Assembly: GCF_003611275.1 (NCBI RefSeq)
Contig: NZ_CP020699.1
Location: forward strand, 1 to 64,000
Length of the DNA stretch: 64,000 nt
From: Sulfitobacter sp. D7
Lineage (GTDB): Bacteria; Pseudomonadota; Alphaproteobacteria; Rhodobacterales; Rhodobacteraceae
Direction of reading: 5' to 3'
The notes below the pieces were generated by a model, which was not told where the DNA came from, did not search any database, and saw nothing but the letters and a program-made list of their open reading frames with translations. Of this stretch, positions 51,990 through 61,775 are shown in pieces. The position numbers were made by a program, and so were the translations under genes. Numbering within the stretch: the first letter of the stretch is position 1; every line of letters starts with the position of its first letter.

Positions 51990-53270
51990 ATGGTCTATAT
52001 CATCCTTATCGCAGGGCTTCTCATCGGTGTGCCGATTGCCTTCGCGATCCTCGCCTCTTTGAGCTATTTCATGGCGGTGGGTGAAGCCCCCTACGCGCTG
52101 CGCATCGTCGCGACCGAACTGTTCAACGGGCTGAACTCCTACCCGTTGCTGGCCATTCCGCTTTTTGTGCTGGCTGGCGAATTGATGAACGAGAGCGGTA
52201 TTACCGGACGGATCATCGCTTTTGCCAACGTCCTTGTAGGTCGGATGCGCGCCGGGCTTGCGATGGTCAACATCTGGGCCTCGGTCATCTTCGCGGGTCT
52301 GTCTGGCTCCGCTGTCGCCGACACCTCTGCCATCGGCCGGGTATTTATCCCCGAAATGGAAAAACATGGCTATGACCGTGCCTATGCGGCGGCCCTGACA
52401 GCGGCCTCATCGGTTATCGGACCGATTATTCCCCCTTCGATACCGGTCATCATCTATGCGTTAATCGTCACCGGGGTCTCGGTCCCTGCCCTGTTCATGG
52501 CCGGCGTGATCCCCGGCTTGTTACTGGCCGTCTTTCTCTCCGGCTACGTCATGCTAACGGTTGATATGACCAAGATCCGGCAGGCGGCCGACGACATGCC
52601 CGACGCGCAACCGGCCCGAGAGGCGCTGCTTGGGGGCATCTTGCCACTGCTGATGCCGGTTTTTGTTGTGGGATCGATCCTGCTTGGCGTGGTGACACCC
52701 ACAGAGGCCGCCAGCTTTGCGGTCGCCTATGCGTTGGTTGTAGGCCTTTTTGTCTATCGCAAGATTGCATTTAGACGCCTTCCTATCATCTTTACCGAAG
52801 CGATGCGCGATAGCGCCGTGATCCTAATCATCATCGCGGCGGTTTCGGCAGCCAACTGGCTGTTGGCCTACAACCGTGTTCCCAACATGCTGACCGATTG
52901 GGTGTTGGGCAATGTTGACAGCAAGACCACGTTCTTGATCGCCGTCATCCTTCTGTTTCTCTTTGTCGGTCTCTTCCTCGAAGGCATCGCCGCGATGCTG
53001 GTGCTGGTGCCGATCCTCCACCCTATCGCCGTAAGTCTGGGCATTGATCCGGTTCACTTCGGCATTCTGGTGATTTTCAACCTGATGATCGGCCTGATTA
53101 CCCCGCCTCTGGGCCTCTGTCTGTTTGTGGCAGAGGGCATTGCGGGCGTCGGCATGGCGCGCATGGTCAAGGCAATCCTGCCATTCTTTCTGGTCGAGGT
53201 ACTGGTCCTGCTGGTTCTTACATTTGTGCCGCAGACAGTGACTTGGCTGCCGCAAGTCCTGGGGTATTGA
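51990..53270 (+). CDS. dctM: TRAP transporter large permease, DctM type
   Basis: Inner-membrane permease of 426 residues with about twelve segments. Typical DctM segments are IPLFVLAGELMNESGITGRI, SAVADTSAIGRVFIPEME, SSVIGPIIPPSIPVIIYAL and ITPPLGLCLFVAEGIAGV. It uses the sodium gradient together with DctPQ to take up an organic acid. One base separates it from the dehydratase gene. Confidence 0.94.
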   Translation: MVYIILIAGLLIGVPIAFAILASLSYFMAVGEAPYALRIVATELFNGLNSYPLLAIPLFVLAGELMNESGITGRIIAFANVLVGRMRAGLAMVNIWASVIFAGLSGSAVADTSAIGRVFIPEMEKHGYDRAYAAALTAASSVIGPIIPPSIPVIIYALIVTGVSVPALFMAGVIPGLLLAVFLSGYVMLTVDMTKIRQAADDMPDAQPAREALLGGILPLLMPVFVVGSILLGVVTPTEAASFAVAYALVVGLFVYRKIAFRRLPIIFTEAMRDSAVILIIIAAVSAANWLLAYNRVPNMLTDWVLGNVDSKTTFLIAVILLFLFVGLFLEGIAAMLVLVPILHPIAVSLGIDPVHFGILVIFNLMIGLITPPLGLCLFVAEGIAGVGMARMVKAILPFFLVEVLVLLVLTFVPQTVTWLPQVLGY

Positions 53271-53271
53271 G

Positions 53272-55158
53272 ATGAAAACATCCATCGCAACAGTGTCCAT
53301 ATCCGGCAATTTCCCGGAGAAACTCGAAGCCATTGCCGCTGCCGGTTTTGATGGTATCGAAATCTTCGAACAGGACTTTATCGCCCATGACGGGGACCCC
53401 AAAGAAGTGGGCGACATGATCCGCGCCATGGGTCTCGAGATCACCCTCTTTCAGCCATTCCGCGATTTCGAAGGTTTGCCAGAACCGCACCGGGCAAAGG
53501 TTTTTGATCGGGTGGAACGCAAGTTTGACCTGATGCAAGATCTTGGCACAGACCTTGTTCTTATCTGTTCGAGCTGCCACCCGGAGGCTCTAGGCGGCAT
53601 CGACCGGTCTGCGGCGGACTTCAACGCGCTCGGCGACAGGGCGGCCAAGCGCGGCCTGCGGGTCGGCTATGAAGCGCTGGCGTGGGGGCGGCACGTCAAT
53701 GACCACCGCGACGCATGGGAAATCGTGCGCCGCGCCGATCACGGCTCGGTTGGCCTGATCCTCGACAGCTTTCACACGCTGGCACGCAGGATTGATCCCG
53801 AAACCATTCGCCGCATTCCCGGCGACAAGATCTTCTTTGTGCAACTCGCCGATGCCCCTGCAATTGACATGGACCTGCTCTATTGGTCGCGCCACTTTCG
53901 CAATATGCCGGGGGAAGGTGATCTGGATGTAACAGGCTTCATGAAGGCAGTCATGGCCACCGGGTATACGGGGCCAATTTCACTGGAGATCTTCAACGAT
54001 CAGTTCCGCGGGGGCCATCCCAAGACCATCGCAAAGGACGGCTATCGATCTTTAGTCGCCTTGATGGACGACGTGCGGCGTGAAGAACCGGCGACGACGC
54101 CGACATCCCCCGCTCTGCCAAAACGCTCGAAGGTCGAAGGGGTGTCCTTCGTCGAGTTCGCCACCCGGGGCACAGAAGCCGATGCGCTGGAGCGATTGCT
54201 CGAAACGCTCGGCTTCACTCTCTCCGGCACCCATATCGCCAAAAAGCTGTCCCTATGGACCCAAGGCGATATACGGACCGTGGTGAACCGGGAGACCACC
54301 GGCTATGCCAGCAGCGCCTATACGACCCACGGCACAACCGTCTGCGACATCGGCATTTCCGTCGATGCGGCGACTGAGACCGTAAGCCGTGCCAAAGCGC
54401 TTGGGGCCGCGCCCTTTCATCAGCCGATTGGCCCCGGAGAGTTGGATATACCGGCCATTCGCGGGCTAAGCGGCAGTGTCCTGCATTTCATCGATCAAGG
54501 CAGCGGGCTGAATGATGTCTGGTCGGTCGAGTTCAACCAGACCGACGCCGAGCAGACCCATGCGGGCCTGACAAGCATCGATCACATTGCCCAGACCATG
54601 AGCTATGACGAAATGCTCAGTTGGTCCTTGTTTTATACCACGCTGTTCGACATGGGAAAATCTCCGATGGTCGATGTGGTAGACCCCGACGGGCTGGTGC
54701 GCAGCCAAGCTTTGGAAACCCGAGACGGCGCGTTTCGCATCACGCTTAATGGCGCAGAAACTCATCGCACCATGGCAGGCAACTTCCTTGCCGATAGCTT
54801 TGGCGCCTCCGTGCAGCACATCGCACTGGCGAGCGAAGACATCTTTGCCACCAGCAGCGCGATGCGGGCCAAAGGGTTCGAGCCACTGCCAATATCGGAC
54901 AACTATTACGCCGACCTCGTCGCGCGGTTCGATCTAGATGCCGACATGCTTACCGCCCTGAAGGTCGGAAACATACTCTATGATGAGGATGCAAAAGGGG
55001 CGTTCTTCCAGTTCTACTCGCGTCCTTACGCGGGGGGCATGTTCTTTGAAATCGTCGAGCGTCGTGGCGGATACGCGGGCTACGGCGCCCCCAATGCCCC
55101 CTTTAGAATTGCCGCTCAGAAACGACTGATGCGCCCGAAAGGAATGCCAAAGAAATGA
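53272..55158 (+). CDS. quiC: 3-dehydroshikimate dehydratase, two-domain QuiC type
   Basis: Converts 3-dehydroshikimate to protocatechuate. The N-terminal half (about 1-270) is a xylose-isomerase-like TIM barrel with metal ligands in GIEIFEQDF, GYEALAWGRHVNDH, LILDSFHTLAR and ISLEIFNDQFRGGHP. The C-terminal half (about 285-610) has two vicinal-oxygen-chelate repeats like 4-hydroxyphenylpyruvate dioxygenase, with SIDHIAQTM, VQHIALASEDIF and MFFEIVERRGGY. This fused form is the one found in Pseudomonas-type QuiC enzymes, and databases often call it bifunctional. The 628-residue length is normal for it. Its stop overlaps pcaC (ATGA). Confidence 0.9.
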   Translation: MKTSIATVSISGNFPEKLEAIAAAGFDGIEIFEQDFIAHDGDPKEVGDMIRAMGLEITLFQPFRDFEGLPEPHRAKVFDRVERKFDLMQDLGTDLVLICSSCHPEALGGIDRSAADFNALGDRAAKRGLRVGYEALAWGRHVNDHRDAWEIVRRADHGSVGLILDSFHTLARRIDPETIRRIPGDKIFFVQLADAPAIDMDLLYWSRHFRNMPGEGDLDVTGFMKAVMATGYTGPISLEIFNDQFRGGHPKTIAKDGYRSLVALMDDVRREEPATTPTSPALPKRSKVEGVSFVEFATRGTEADALERLLETLGFTLSGTHIAKKLSLWTQGDIRTVVNRETTGYASSAYTTHGTTVCDIGISVDAATETVSRAKALGAAPFHQPIGPGELDIPAIRGLSGSVLHFIDQGSGLNDVWSVEFNQTDAEQTHAGLTSIDHIAQTMSYDEMLSWSLFYTTLFDMGKSPMVDVVDPDGLVRSQALETRDGAFRITLNGAETHRTMAGNFLADSFGASVQHIALASEDIFATSSAMRAKGFEPLPISDNYYADLVARFDLDADMLTALKVGNILYDEDAKGAFFQFYSRPYAGGMFFEIVERRGGYAGYGAPNAPFRIAAQKRLMRPKGMPKK

Positions 55159-55538
55159 CCGATAGATATGACGCTGGAATGAAGGTGCGCCGCGCCGTGC
55201 TCGGAGATGCCCATGTAGACCGTGCGACCGCAAGCGAGACCGAGTTCGACAGCGCGTTCCAGACACTGATCACCGAAGCGGCTTGGGGAACTGTTTGGGC
55301 TTCTGATGCAATCTCGCGGCGAGAGCGGTCCATGATCACACTCGCGCTCTTGGCCGCGACCAAGAACTTCGCCGAAATCCCGATGCATATCCGCGCGACC
55401 GCCAATACCGGCGCCACCCGACAGGACGTGATCGAAGTATTCCAGCATGTCGCCATCTACGCCGGGGTGCCCGCCGCGAACCACGCGATCGCGCTGGCCA
55501 AACAGACCTATGCAGAAATGGAGGAGGAACAATCATGA
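55155..55538 (+). CDS. pcaC: 4-carboxymuconolactone decarboxylase
   Basis: AhpD-like decarboxylase of 127 residues that forms 3-oxoadipate enol-lactone. The sequence holds [45 protein letters not shown]-like [19 protein letters not shown] and [16 protein letters not shown], all diagnostic for PcaC. ATGA overlaps link it to both neighbours. Confidence 0.95.
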   Translation: MTDRYDAGMKVRRAVLGDAHVDRATASETEFDSAFQTLITEAAWGTVWASDAISRRERSMITLALLAATKNFAEIPMHIRATANTGATRQDVIEVFQHVAIYAGVPAANHAIALAKQTYAEMEEEQS

Positions 55539-56257
55539 GCAATGGCGACCTCATCCAACGTGACCGCACATGGCATCCGCCTGCCCTTACGCCCGATTAC
55601 AAAACCAGTGTCGCGCGCTCGCCGCGCCATGCGCTTTTGTCGCTGCAAAACTCGGACAGCGAACTGACCGGACCGACCTTTGGGCAAGGCGACATTGCAG
55701 AGATCGACAATGATCTGATCCTGAACTACGCCAAAACAGGAGACCCTATTGGGGAGCGCATTATCGTGCATGGTCGTGTCTTGGACGAAAACGCGCGGCC
55801 GGTTCCGAACACCCTTGTCGAGATCTGGCAGGCGAACGCAGGGGGCCGCTATCGGCACAAGAAAGATAGTTACCTCGCGCCGATCGATCCGGACTTTGGC
55901 GGCTGCGGTCGCACGCTGACCGATGACAATGGGTACTACGTCTTCCGCACTGTCAAACCCGGCGCCTATCCATGGCGGAACTGGGTCAACAACTGGCGGC
56001 CGGCCCATATCCATTTTTCTGTATTCGGGACCGCTTTTGCGCAGCGCCTGATCACCCAAATGTACTTCGAGGGCGACCCCCTCATCGCCAAATGCCCAAT
56101 TGTGCAATCCATTCCGGAACAACGCGCCGTTGATCAGCTTGTCGCCGCATTGGATCTAAACGCCTCCCTGCCGCTCGATAGCATTGCCTATAAATTCGAC
56201 ATTGTCCTTCGGGGACGCCGCTCGACCTTCTTCGAAAACCGGCCAGAAGGGAACTAA
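55535..56257 (+). CDS. pcaH: Protocatechuate 3,4-dioxygenase beta subunit
   Basis: Iron-bearing subunit of 240 residues. The Fe(III) ligands are visible as Tyr in [11 protein letters not shown], Tyr in [10 protein letters not shown], and both His in [14 protein letters not shown]. The intradiol motif [15 protein letters not shown] is present. It cleaves protocatechuate to 3-carboxymuconate together with PcaG. Confidence 0.95.
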   Translation: MSNGDLIQRDRTWHPPALTPDYKTSVARSPRHALLSLQNSDSELTGPTFGQGDIAEIDNDLILNYAKTGDPIGERIIVHGRVLDENARPVPNTLVEIWQANAGGRYRHKKDSYLAPIDPDFGGCGRTLTDDNGYYVFRTVKPGAYPWRNWVNNWRPAHIHFSVFGTAFAQRLITQMYFEGDPLIAKCPIVQSIPEQRAVDQLVAALDLNASLPLDSIAYKFDIVLRGRRSTFFENRPEGN

Positions 56258-56259
56258 TC

Positions 56260-56859
56260 ATGGTGCAAACACTCGACTACCTCAAAGAAACCGCATCTCA
56301 GACGGCTGGGCCCTATGTTCACATCGGGCTCGTGCCCGGCGACGCCGGCTTCGATATCTACGACCACGAACTGGGGCGGGACATTGCTGGCCCGAAGGCT
56401 GCAGGTACACGTATCACCGTCACCGGTACGGTAACCGACGGCACCGGCGCGCCGGTTAAGGACATTTTAGTTGAGGTCTGGCAGGCAAACGCTGCAGGCA
56501 TCTATCCCGGAAAAGGCGAGGTTGAAGACGGCTTTCGCGGTTGGGGGAGGGTCACGCCCGATTTCGAGACCGGGGTATTCAGCTTTGAGACCGTGAAGCC
56601 CGGCAAGGTGACCGGGCCCGATGCCCGGCCAATGGCCCCGCACATCAATCTCTGGCTGGTGGCTCGGGGCATTAATGTCGGGCTCAACACGAGAATGTAC
56701 TTCGGTGACGAAGACGCGGCCAACGCGGCTGACCCAGTCCTCACCCTGATTGAACAGCCCCTGCGCCGTGAGACGCTGATCGCGCACGCCGATGGCAACG
56801 CCTATCACTTCGACATTCGCCTACAGGGCGCGGGCGAAACCGTATTCTTCGATCTATGA
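56260..56859 (+). CDS. pcaG: Protocatechuate 3,4-dioxygenase alpha subunit
   Basis: Partner subunit of 199 residues, two bases after pcaH. It shares the fold (ILVEVWQANAAGIYPGKGEV, GWGRVTPDFETGVFSFETVK) but, as usual for PcaG, lacks the full iron-ligand set. MAPHINLWLVARGINVGLNT replaces the AHIHF segment. Confidence 0.94.
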   Translation: MVQTLDYLKETASQTAGPYVHIGLVPGDAGFDIYDHELGRDIAGPKAAGTRITVTGTVTDGTGAPVKDILVEVWQANAAGIYPGKGEVEDGFRGWGRVTPDFETGVFSFETVKPGKVTGPDARPMAPHINLWLVARGINVGLNTRMYFGDEDAANAADPVLTLIEQPLRRETLIAHADGNAYHFDIRLQGAGETVFFDL

Positions 56860-56866
56860 GGCCGCT

Positions 56867-57736
56867 ATGACCACCCCGTGTATCATCTGCGTTGCACTCA
56901 CCGGGTCCCTGCCGACGAAAGACAACAACCCGGCAGTCCCGATCACCATTTCCGAACAGGTCGAAAGTGCTCAGGAGGCCTTTGAGGCGGGCGCCTCGAT
57001 CGCCCATTGCCACGTGCGCGACGATCACGGTCGCCCCACCTCAGACCCGGCCCGTTTTGCGCGACTGAAAGAAGGTCTGGAACAGCACTGCCCGGGCATG
57101 ATCGTCCAGCTTTCAACCGGGGGACGCTCTGGCGCGGGTAAGGAGCGCGGCGGTATGCTATCGTTGTCGCCAGACATGGCTTCGCTGTCAGTAGGGTCGA
57201 ACAATTTTCCAACGCGCGTCTATGAAAACAGTCCCGACTTGGTCGACTGGCTGGCCTCGGAAATGATCGCCCATGATGTCAAACCCGAGATCGAAGCCTT
57301 TGACCTTGGTCATATCGTACAAGCCATCCGCATGGCCCAAGATGGTCGGTTAAAGGGGCCCCTTTATGTGCAGTTTGTCATGGGTGTGAAAAATGCGATG
57401 CCTGCGGACGAGCCGATTTTTGACTTCTACATCGAAACACTCAAACGTCTGGCACCGGACGCCCAATGGTGCGCCGCCGGTATCGGCCCTGCACAGTTGA
57501 CCATCAACGAATGGTCTATCGCCAAAGGCGGTCACACCCGAACCGGCCTGGAAGACAATGTCCGACTGGACCGCCATAGGCTCGCGCCCTCCAACGCCGC
57601 ATTGGTCAAGCGGGCCGTCGCACTTTGCGAGAAATACGAGCGACCTGTCGCGACGTGGCAAGTGGCGCGGGAGATATTGGGGCTGAAGACGAGAGAGAGC
57701 GCTGCGCCAAAGACCGCCTCTGCCGCCACCCCATGA
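56867..57736 (+). CDS. BKACE-family (3-keto-5-aminohexanoate cleavage-type) enzyme
   Basis: Zinc-dependent TIM-barrel enzyme of 289 residues (formerly DUF849). Zinc His residues are in ASIAHCHVRDDHGRPT, and the family segments IVQLSTGGRSGAGKERGGML, IEAFDLGHIVQAIRM, CAAGIGPAQL and HTRTGLEDNVRLD are clear. Family chemistry is 3-keto acid plus acetyl-CoA giving acetoacetate and a CoA ester. Between pcaG and pcaD the obvious substrate would be 3-oxoadipate, giving succinyl-CoA and acetoacetate. That would by-pass PcaIJ and PcaF. This role is inference. Its stop overlaps pcaD (ATGA). Confidence 0.88.
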   Translation: MTTPCIICVALTGSLPTKDNNPAVPITISEQVESAQEAFEAGASIAHCHVRDDHGRPTSDPARFARLKEGLEQHCPGMIVQLSTGGRSGAGKERGGMLSLSPDMASLSVGSNNFPTRVYENSPDLVDWLASEMIAHDVKPEIEAFDLGHIVQAIRMAQDGRLKGPLYVQFVMGVKNAMPADEPIFDFYIETLKRLAPDAQWCAAGIGPAQLTINEWSIAKGGHTRTGLEDNVRLDRHRLAPSNAALVKRAVALCEKYERPVATWQVAREILGLKTRESAAPKTASAATP

Positions 57737-58509
57737 TGTTCGCCACCCTCAACGGGATGACACACCACTATCGCTATCGGCCCGGAACCGGCGTGCCTGT
57801 GGTGTTTCTGAACTCGCTTGGTACGGACTTCCGGATCTGGGACAAAGTCATTGACCGGCTGCCGTCACAAACGCCAGTGCTTTGCCTTGACAAGCGCGGC
57901 CATGGGCTGAGCGACGATGGGCCAATTACGATGGACCAGCTCATCGACGATGTTGCTGCCCTTGCTCTGCACCTTGACCTGCCTCCTGCCCTGATCTGCG
58001 GTGTATCCGTTGGCGGCCAAATCGCTCAAGGTTTTGCCGCTGCCTACCCGGCGCAGGTGAGCGCGCTCATGCTATGTTGCACCGGAGCCAAGATCGGTGA
58101 CGCGGAAAGCTGGAATGCGCGCATTGAAAGCGTTGGGAAGTCCGGTATCGCTGCGCTCTCGGACGCCATTCTTGAACGCTGGTTCAGCCAAAACTTTCAC
58201 GCGACACGTTCGGCCGAATGGGCAGGCTACCGCAATATGCTGACCCGCACATCTGCTGTTGGCTATAGCGGCGTTTGCGCCGCAATCAGAGACAGTGACC
58301 TTACGACGCGAGCTGGGGCAATCACGGTGCCGACAGTTTGCATCGCCGGAAGTGAAGACCGCGCGACCCCGCCGGAACTCGTCAGGGCGTTGGCGCAGGT
58401 TATACCGGACGCCTCCTATCACCTCGTGCCCGGCTGTGGTCATCTACCCTGTATTGAAAACCCCAAAACTGTCTCAGATCTGCTGGAAGACCTGATGGAA
58501 AAGATTTGA
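57733..58509 (+). CDS. pcaD: 3-oxoadipate enol-lactonase
   Basis: Alpha/beta-hydrolase of 258 residues opening the enol-lactone to 3-oxoadipate. Motifs: VVFLNSLGTDFRIWDKVI, LDKRGHGLSDDG, nucleophile Ser in CGVSVGGQIAQGFAA, Asp in CIAGSEDRATPPE and His in VPGCGHLPCIENP. It serves both the protocatechuate and catechol branches. Overlaps at both ends (ATGA, TGATG) couple it to its neighbours. Confidence 0.93.
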   Translation: MMFATLNGMTHHYRYRPGTGVPVVFLNSLGTDFRIWDKVIDRLPSQTPVLCLDKRGHGLSDDGPITMDQLIDDVAALALHLDLPPALICGVSVGGQIAQGFAAAYPAQVSALMLCCTGAKIGDAESWNARIESVGKSGIAALSDAILERWFSQNFHATRSAEWAGYRNMLTRTSAVGYSGVCAAIRDSDLTTRAGAITVPTVCIAGSEDRATPPELVRALAQVIPDASYHLVPGCGHLPCIENPKTVSDLLEDLMEKI

Positions 58510-59570
58510 TGACCTCCCCTTTCGAGCATCCTTGGTTGAGCGGGTTATTTGGCGACGCAGAGGCCGCGGAGATTTGGGGCCCCACGCGGCAGATGACGCA
58601 TATGATCGCCTTCGAGAGAGCCTATACGCAGGGGCTGTGCAAAGTCGGCAGTATTTCTGAAGATACCGCGAAAGAAGTCGCGCGTACTTTCGACGATTTC
58701 CAACCCGATATGGAAGCACTTCGTTCTGCGACAGCGCGTGACGGGGTGGTTGTTCCCGAACTGGTACGGCAGATCAGGGACACTGCGGGCTCTCATGGTG
58801 AAGCCATACATAGCGGCGCGACTTCGCAGGATGTGATTGATACCGCCTTGGTCCTGACTTTGAAGGACTACAGTAACCTTCTGGAGCGGCGCCTTTTGGA
58901 ACTGACGGAAGCCATGGACGCTTTGTCGGCGCGGTTCGGGAACCAGAGGATCATGGGGCGCACCCGGATGCAGGCGGCGATGCCCATTGCGGCACGAGAG
59001 CGGTTCGTCACATGGTCTCAGCCTTTAGACGACCATCGCCAGCGGCTCTCGCAGATCAGGCCCCGCGTCGAGCGGCTTCAACTTGGGGGCGCAGCGGGGG
59101 ATCGGGCAGCTTTGCTCCATGCTGAATCTCTCGGGGCTGAAGTGGCTTTACGGCTCGGTCTCGCGAACCCGCCAAAGGCATGGCACGCAATGCGCGACGC
59201 GGTGGTCGACTACGCAGGCCTGCTGTCGCTGATCAGCGGAACGCTTGGCAAAATGGGACAAGACATTTGCCTCATGGCGCAACAAGGCGTCGACGAAATC
59301 GCGCTGGACAACGCGGGCGGCTCTTCTGCGATGCCCCACAAACAAAACCCCGTACTGGCTGAATTGCTTGTGACGCTCGCCCGGTTCAATGCCACTCAGG
59401 TGTCGGCCATGCATCAAGGACTGGTTCACGAGCAGGAACGTTCCGGAGCGGCTTGGGCGTTGGAATGGATGGTTCTTCCGCAAATGGCTCAAGCAACCGC
59501 ACGCAGCTTGGCCGCATCAACCGAAATTTGCCAGGCGATCTCCCACGTTGGCTCAAAGGACATCAGATGA
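58509..59570 (+). CDS. pcaB: 3-carboxy-cis,cis-muconate cycloisomerase
   Basis: Fumarase/aspartase-superfamily enzyme of 353 residues forming 4-carboxymuconolactone. Signature segments are [36 protein letters not shown] and the superfamily loop [19 protein letters not shown]. At 353 residues it is shorter than the roughly 450 of many PcaB proteins, as is common in alphaproteobacteria. The stop overlaps the aroQ start (ATGA). Confidence 0.94.
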   Translation: MTSPFEHPWLSGLFGDAEAAEIWGPTRQMTHMIAFERAYTQGLCKVGSISEDTAKEVARTFDDFQPDMEALRSATARDGVVVPELVRQIRDTAGSHGEAIHSGATSQDVIDTALVLTLKDYSNLLERRLLELTEAMDALSARFGNQRIMGRTRMQAAMPIAARERFVTWSQPLDDHRQRLSQIRPRVERLQLGGAAGDRAALLHAESLGAEVALRLGLANPPKAWHAMRDAVVDYAGLLSLISGTLGKMGQDICLMAQQGVDEIALDNAGGSSAMPHKQNPVLAELLVTLARFNATQVSAMHQGLVHEQERSGAAWALEWMVLPQMAQATARSLAASTEICQAISHVGSKDIR

Positions 59571-60031
59571 GTTCCCAAACGATCCATATACTCAACGGCC
59601 CGAACCTGAACCTGCTGGGCACCAGACAGCCTGAGGTTTATGGGCGGGATACTCTGCACGATGTCGAAACGCTCTGCCGACGCGTTGCCGCCGAATATGA
59701 TCTGGCCATTCTGTTTCGCCAAAGCAATCATGAGGGTGAAATTGTAGAGATGATCCATGAAGCAAGAACCGAGGGGCTGGGCATCGTCATCAACCCAGCC
59801 GCCTATACCCACACCTCAATTGCTATTCGCGATGCCTTAGCGAGTTGTGAAATCCCGATTTACGAAGTCCATATTTCGAACGTTCACCGTCGGGAGGCCT
59901 TCCGGCACCACTCCTACGTATCTGGTGTTGCGACCGGCGTCATAGCGGGGTTAGGGATCGAAGGCTATGCTGCGGCTATTCGCGTGTTATCCCGTGCAGA
60001 GAAAAGGCCAAACTTTGAGTTGAACCCCTGA
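59567..60031 (+). CDS. aroQ: 3-dehydroquinate dehydratase, type II
   Basis: Dehydratase of 154 residues interconverting 3-dehydroquinate and 3-dehydroshikimate. The catalytic Tyr is in [20 protein letters not shown], then [27 protein letters not shown] and [17 protein letters not shown], all typical of type II enzymes. As last gene of the quinate operon it supplies the step between the dehydrogenase and QuiC. Confidence 0.95.
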   Translation: MSSQTIHILNGPNLNLLGTRQPEVYGRDTLHDVETLCRRVAAEYDLAILFRQSNHEGEIVEMIHEARTEGLGIVINPAAYTHTSIAIRDALASCEIPIYEVHISNVHRREAFRHHSYVSGVATGVIAGLGIEGYAAAIRVLSRAEKRPNFELNP

Positions 60032-60287
60032 ATTCTACGATACGCACGTACCGATTATGAGCCGAGGTTAATTCATCCTTCGGAAACGATTTCATCGCAG
60101 CGATTGCTGCATTTCCCACCGGCAACGACCACCCGCTTCGGGTCAGATCCCCGGCATCGCAACCGCCAGTATTTGCAAATCCGGTACTTCACTGCCGATC
60201 TCTGCGCGTCTCCTCGGTTGAACAGGTAGACGAAAGCATAGAGCGTGTTTGGGCCGCTGGTAGGGTTAGGTGAAACACAGCTAACTG

Positions 60288-61763
60288 TCAGATGACATGG
60301 CGGTCACGAAAGGAGGGGGCGACGGGACATCCTCGTGTTCTGCCGCCATTCGCCGCGGTCTCACTTTGAAGGCTCACTCCCGTTTCGTATTTCGGCACCG
60401 CTGACGTGACTCCATCTGCCGATGGCCACGTGACGAGGAGGATCGCACTGCCTGTCACGCGGTGTTCCCGCAAAACATTCGCCATCGTAGCGACAGTCGC
60501 TTCCAAATACCGTTGGCCTTGTTTGGTTACCTCAACACAAATATCCACCGAGCAGTCCGGCGGCATCCCTTGTTGCATCCACAGCCCGGACAGTCGGCTG
60601 GCCTGAGACACCGACATATAAAGCGCGGTGGTGGTGCCGGGACCGGACAGGCGGATGCTGTCGGGCAATGGGTCTTCCGCCCTGCCGGTGCCTGTCGCCA
60701 GCACAAGAGTATTGGCGACACCCCGCTCTGTCAGGCTGCGAGTAAGCCCGGCGGCGGCGGCACAGGCGGCAGTCACACCGGGCACGATTTCGATTGGAAT
60801 ACCGGCCTCACGCGCAGCTTCAACTTCCTCGGCAGCGCGTCCAAACACCCCGGGATCTCCGGATTTCAACCGCACAACGCGACGCCCCTTCTTCGCCTCG
60901 GAGACGACCATGCTGTTAATCCGATCCTGCGGCCAGCGATGGGCACCGACATGCTTGCCGACGAACACGCGCTCAGCGTCACGGCGGGCCAGTTCCAGAA
61001 CCTCTGCATCGACCAACCTGTCGTAAAAGATCACATCCGCCTCCTGAAGCCTTTCGACCGCGCGCAGGGTCAACAGGTCGCGCGCGCCGGGGCCAGCGCC
61101 GACCAAGGTGATCTGGCCGATACTCTCCCCGGTGGTGCCGCCGCTGGCAATGGCCGCTTTGATGTCGCGCGCGGCGTCGCGTTCGGCGCCGCGCACCCAT
61201 TGTCTGCGGGGGGTCCCTTTGAAGACCCACGCCCAGAAGGCGCGGCGCTGCGCCAGGGGAATATTGCGCGCGACACTGGGTCTGAGCCGCCCGGCAAAGG
61301 CAGCGAGGCCACCAATGTTCTGCGGCAAAAATCGCTCAATCTTGGTCTTAATCTCGCGCGTTAATACAGGTGCGGTGCCTTCGCTCCCGATGGCCACGAC
61401 GATGGGGTCTCGGTCCACGATAGCGGGCGTGGTTATGTCGCAAAGGTCGGGCTGGTCGACCACATTCACCGGGCAGCGTGCCGCCTTGGCGAGGGCATGC
61501 GCCGCCGCATCCAGCGCGGGGCAGCCGGTGCCGACAAAGGCCATGACCGCGTCCTCAAACACCGCCGGCGATAGCTCTGAGATCTGCCCTGCCCGCCCGC
61601 TGTCCACCAGATCAGCCAGTTCCGCATCAAGCGCCGGGGCCACCAGAACCAGCTCAGCATCGGTTTTCAGGAGCAATCGCGCCTTCTGTGCCGCCTGCTC
61701 TCCGCCGCCGACGATAACGACCCGGCGGCCCGTGGTACGGATGAACATTGGAAAAGATTTCAT
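60288..61763 (-). CDS. cysG: Siroheme synthase CysG
   Basis: Trifunctional enzyme of 491 residues making siroheme for nitrite and sulfite reductases. The N-terminal precorrin-2 dehydrogenase/ferrochelatase part has VVIVGGGEQAAQKARLLL, FVGTGCPALDAAAH and NVVDQPDLCDITTPAIVDRD. The C-terminal uroporphyrinogen-III methyltransferase part has ITLVGAGPGARDLLTLRAV, VVRLKSGDPGVFGRAAEEV and IPIEIVPGVTAACAAAAG. It closes the nitrate assimilation operon, 12 bp after the preceding gene. Confidence 0.95.
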   Translation of the reverse strand: MKSFPMFIRTTGRRVVIVGGGEQAAQKARLLLKTDAELVLVAPALDAELADLVDSGRAGQISELSPAVFEDAVMAFVGTGCPALDAAAHALAKAARCPVNVVDQPDLCDITTPAIVDRDPIVVAIGSEGTAPVLTREIKTKIERFLPQNIGGLAAFAGRLRPSVARNIPLAQRRAFWAWVFKGTPRRQWVRGAERDAARDIKAAIASGGTTGESIGQITLVGAGPGARDLLTLRAVERLQEADVIFYDRLVDAEVLELARRDAERVFVGKHVGAHRWPQDRINSMVVSEAKKGRRVVRLKSGDPGVFGRAAEEVEAAREAGIPIEIVPGVTAACAAAAGLTRSLTERGVANTLVLATGTGRAEDPLPDSIRLSGPGTTTALYMSVSQASRLSGLWMQQGMPPDCSVDICVEVTKQGQRYLEATVATMANVLREHRVTGSAILLVTWPSADGVTSAVPKYETGVSLQSETAANGGRTRGCPVAPSFRDRHVI

Positions 61764-61775
61764 GGCAATCTCCTG

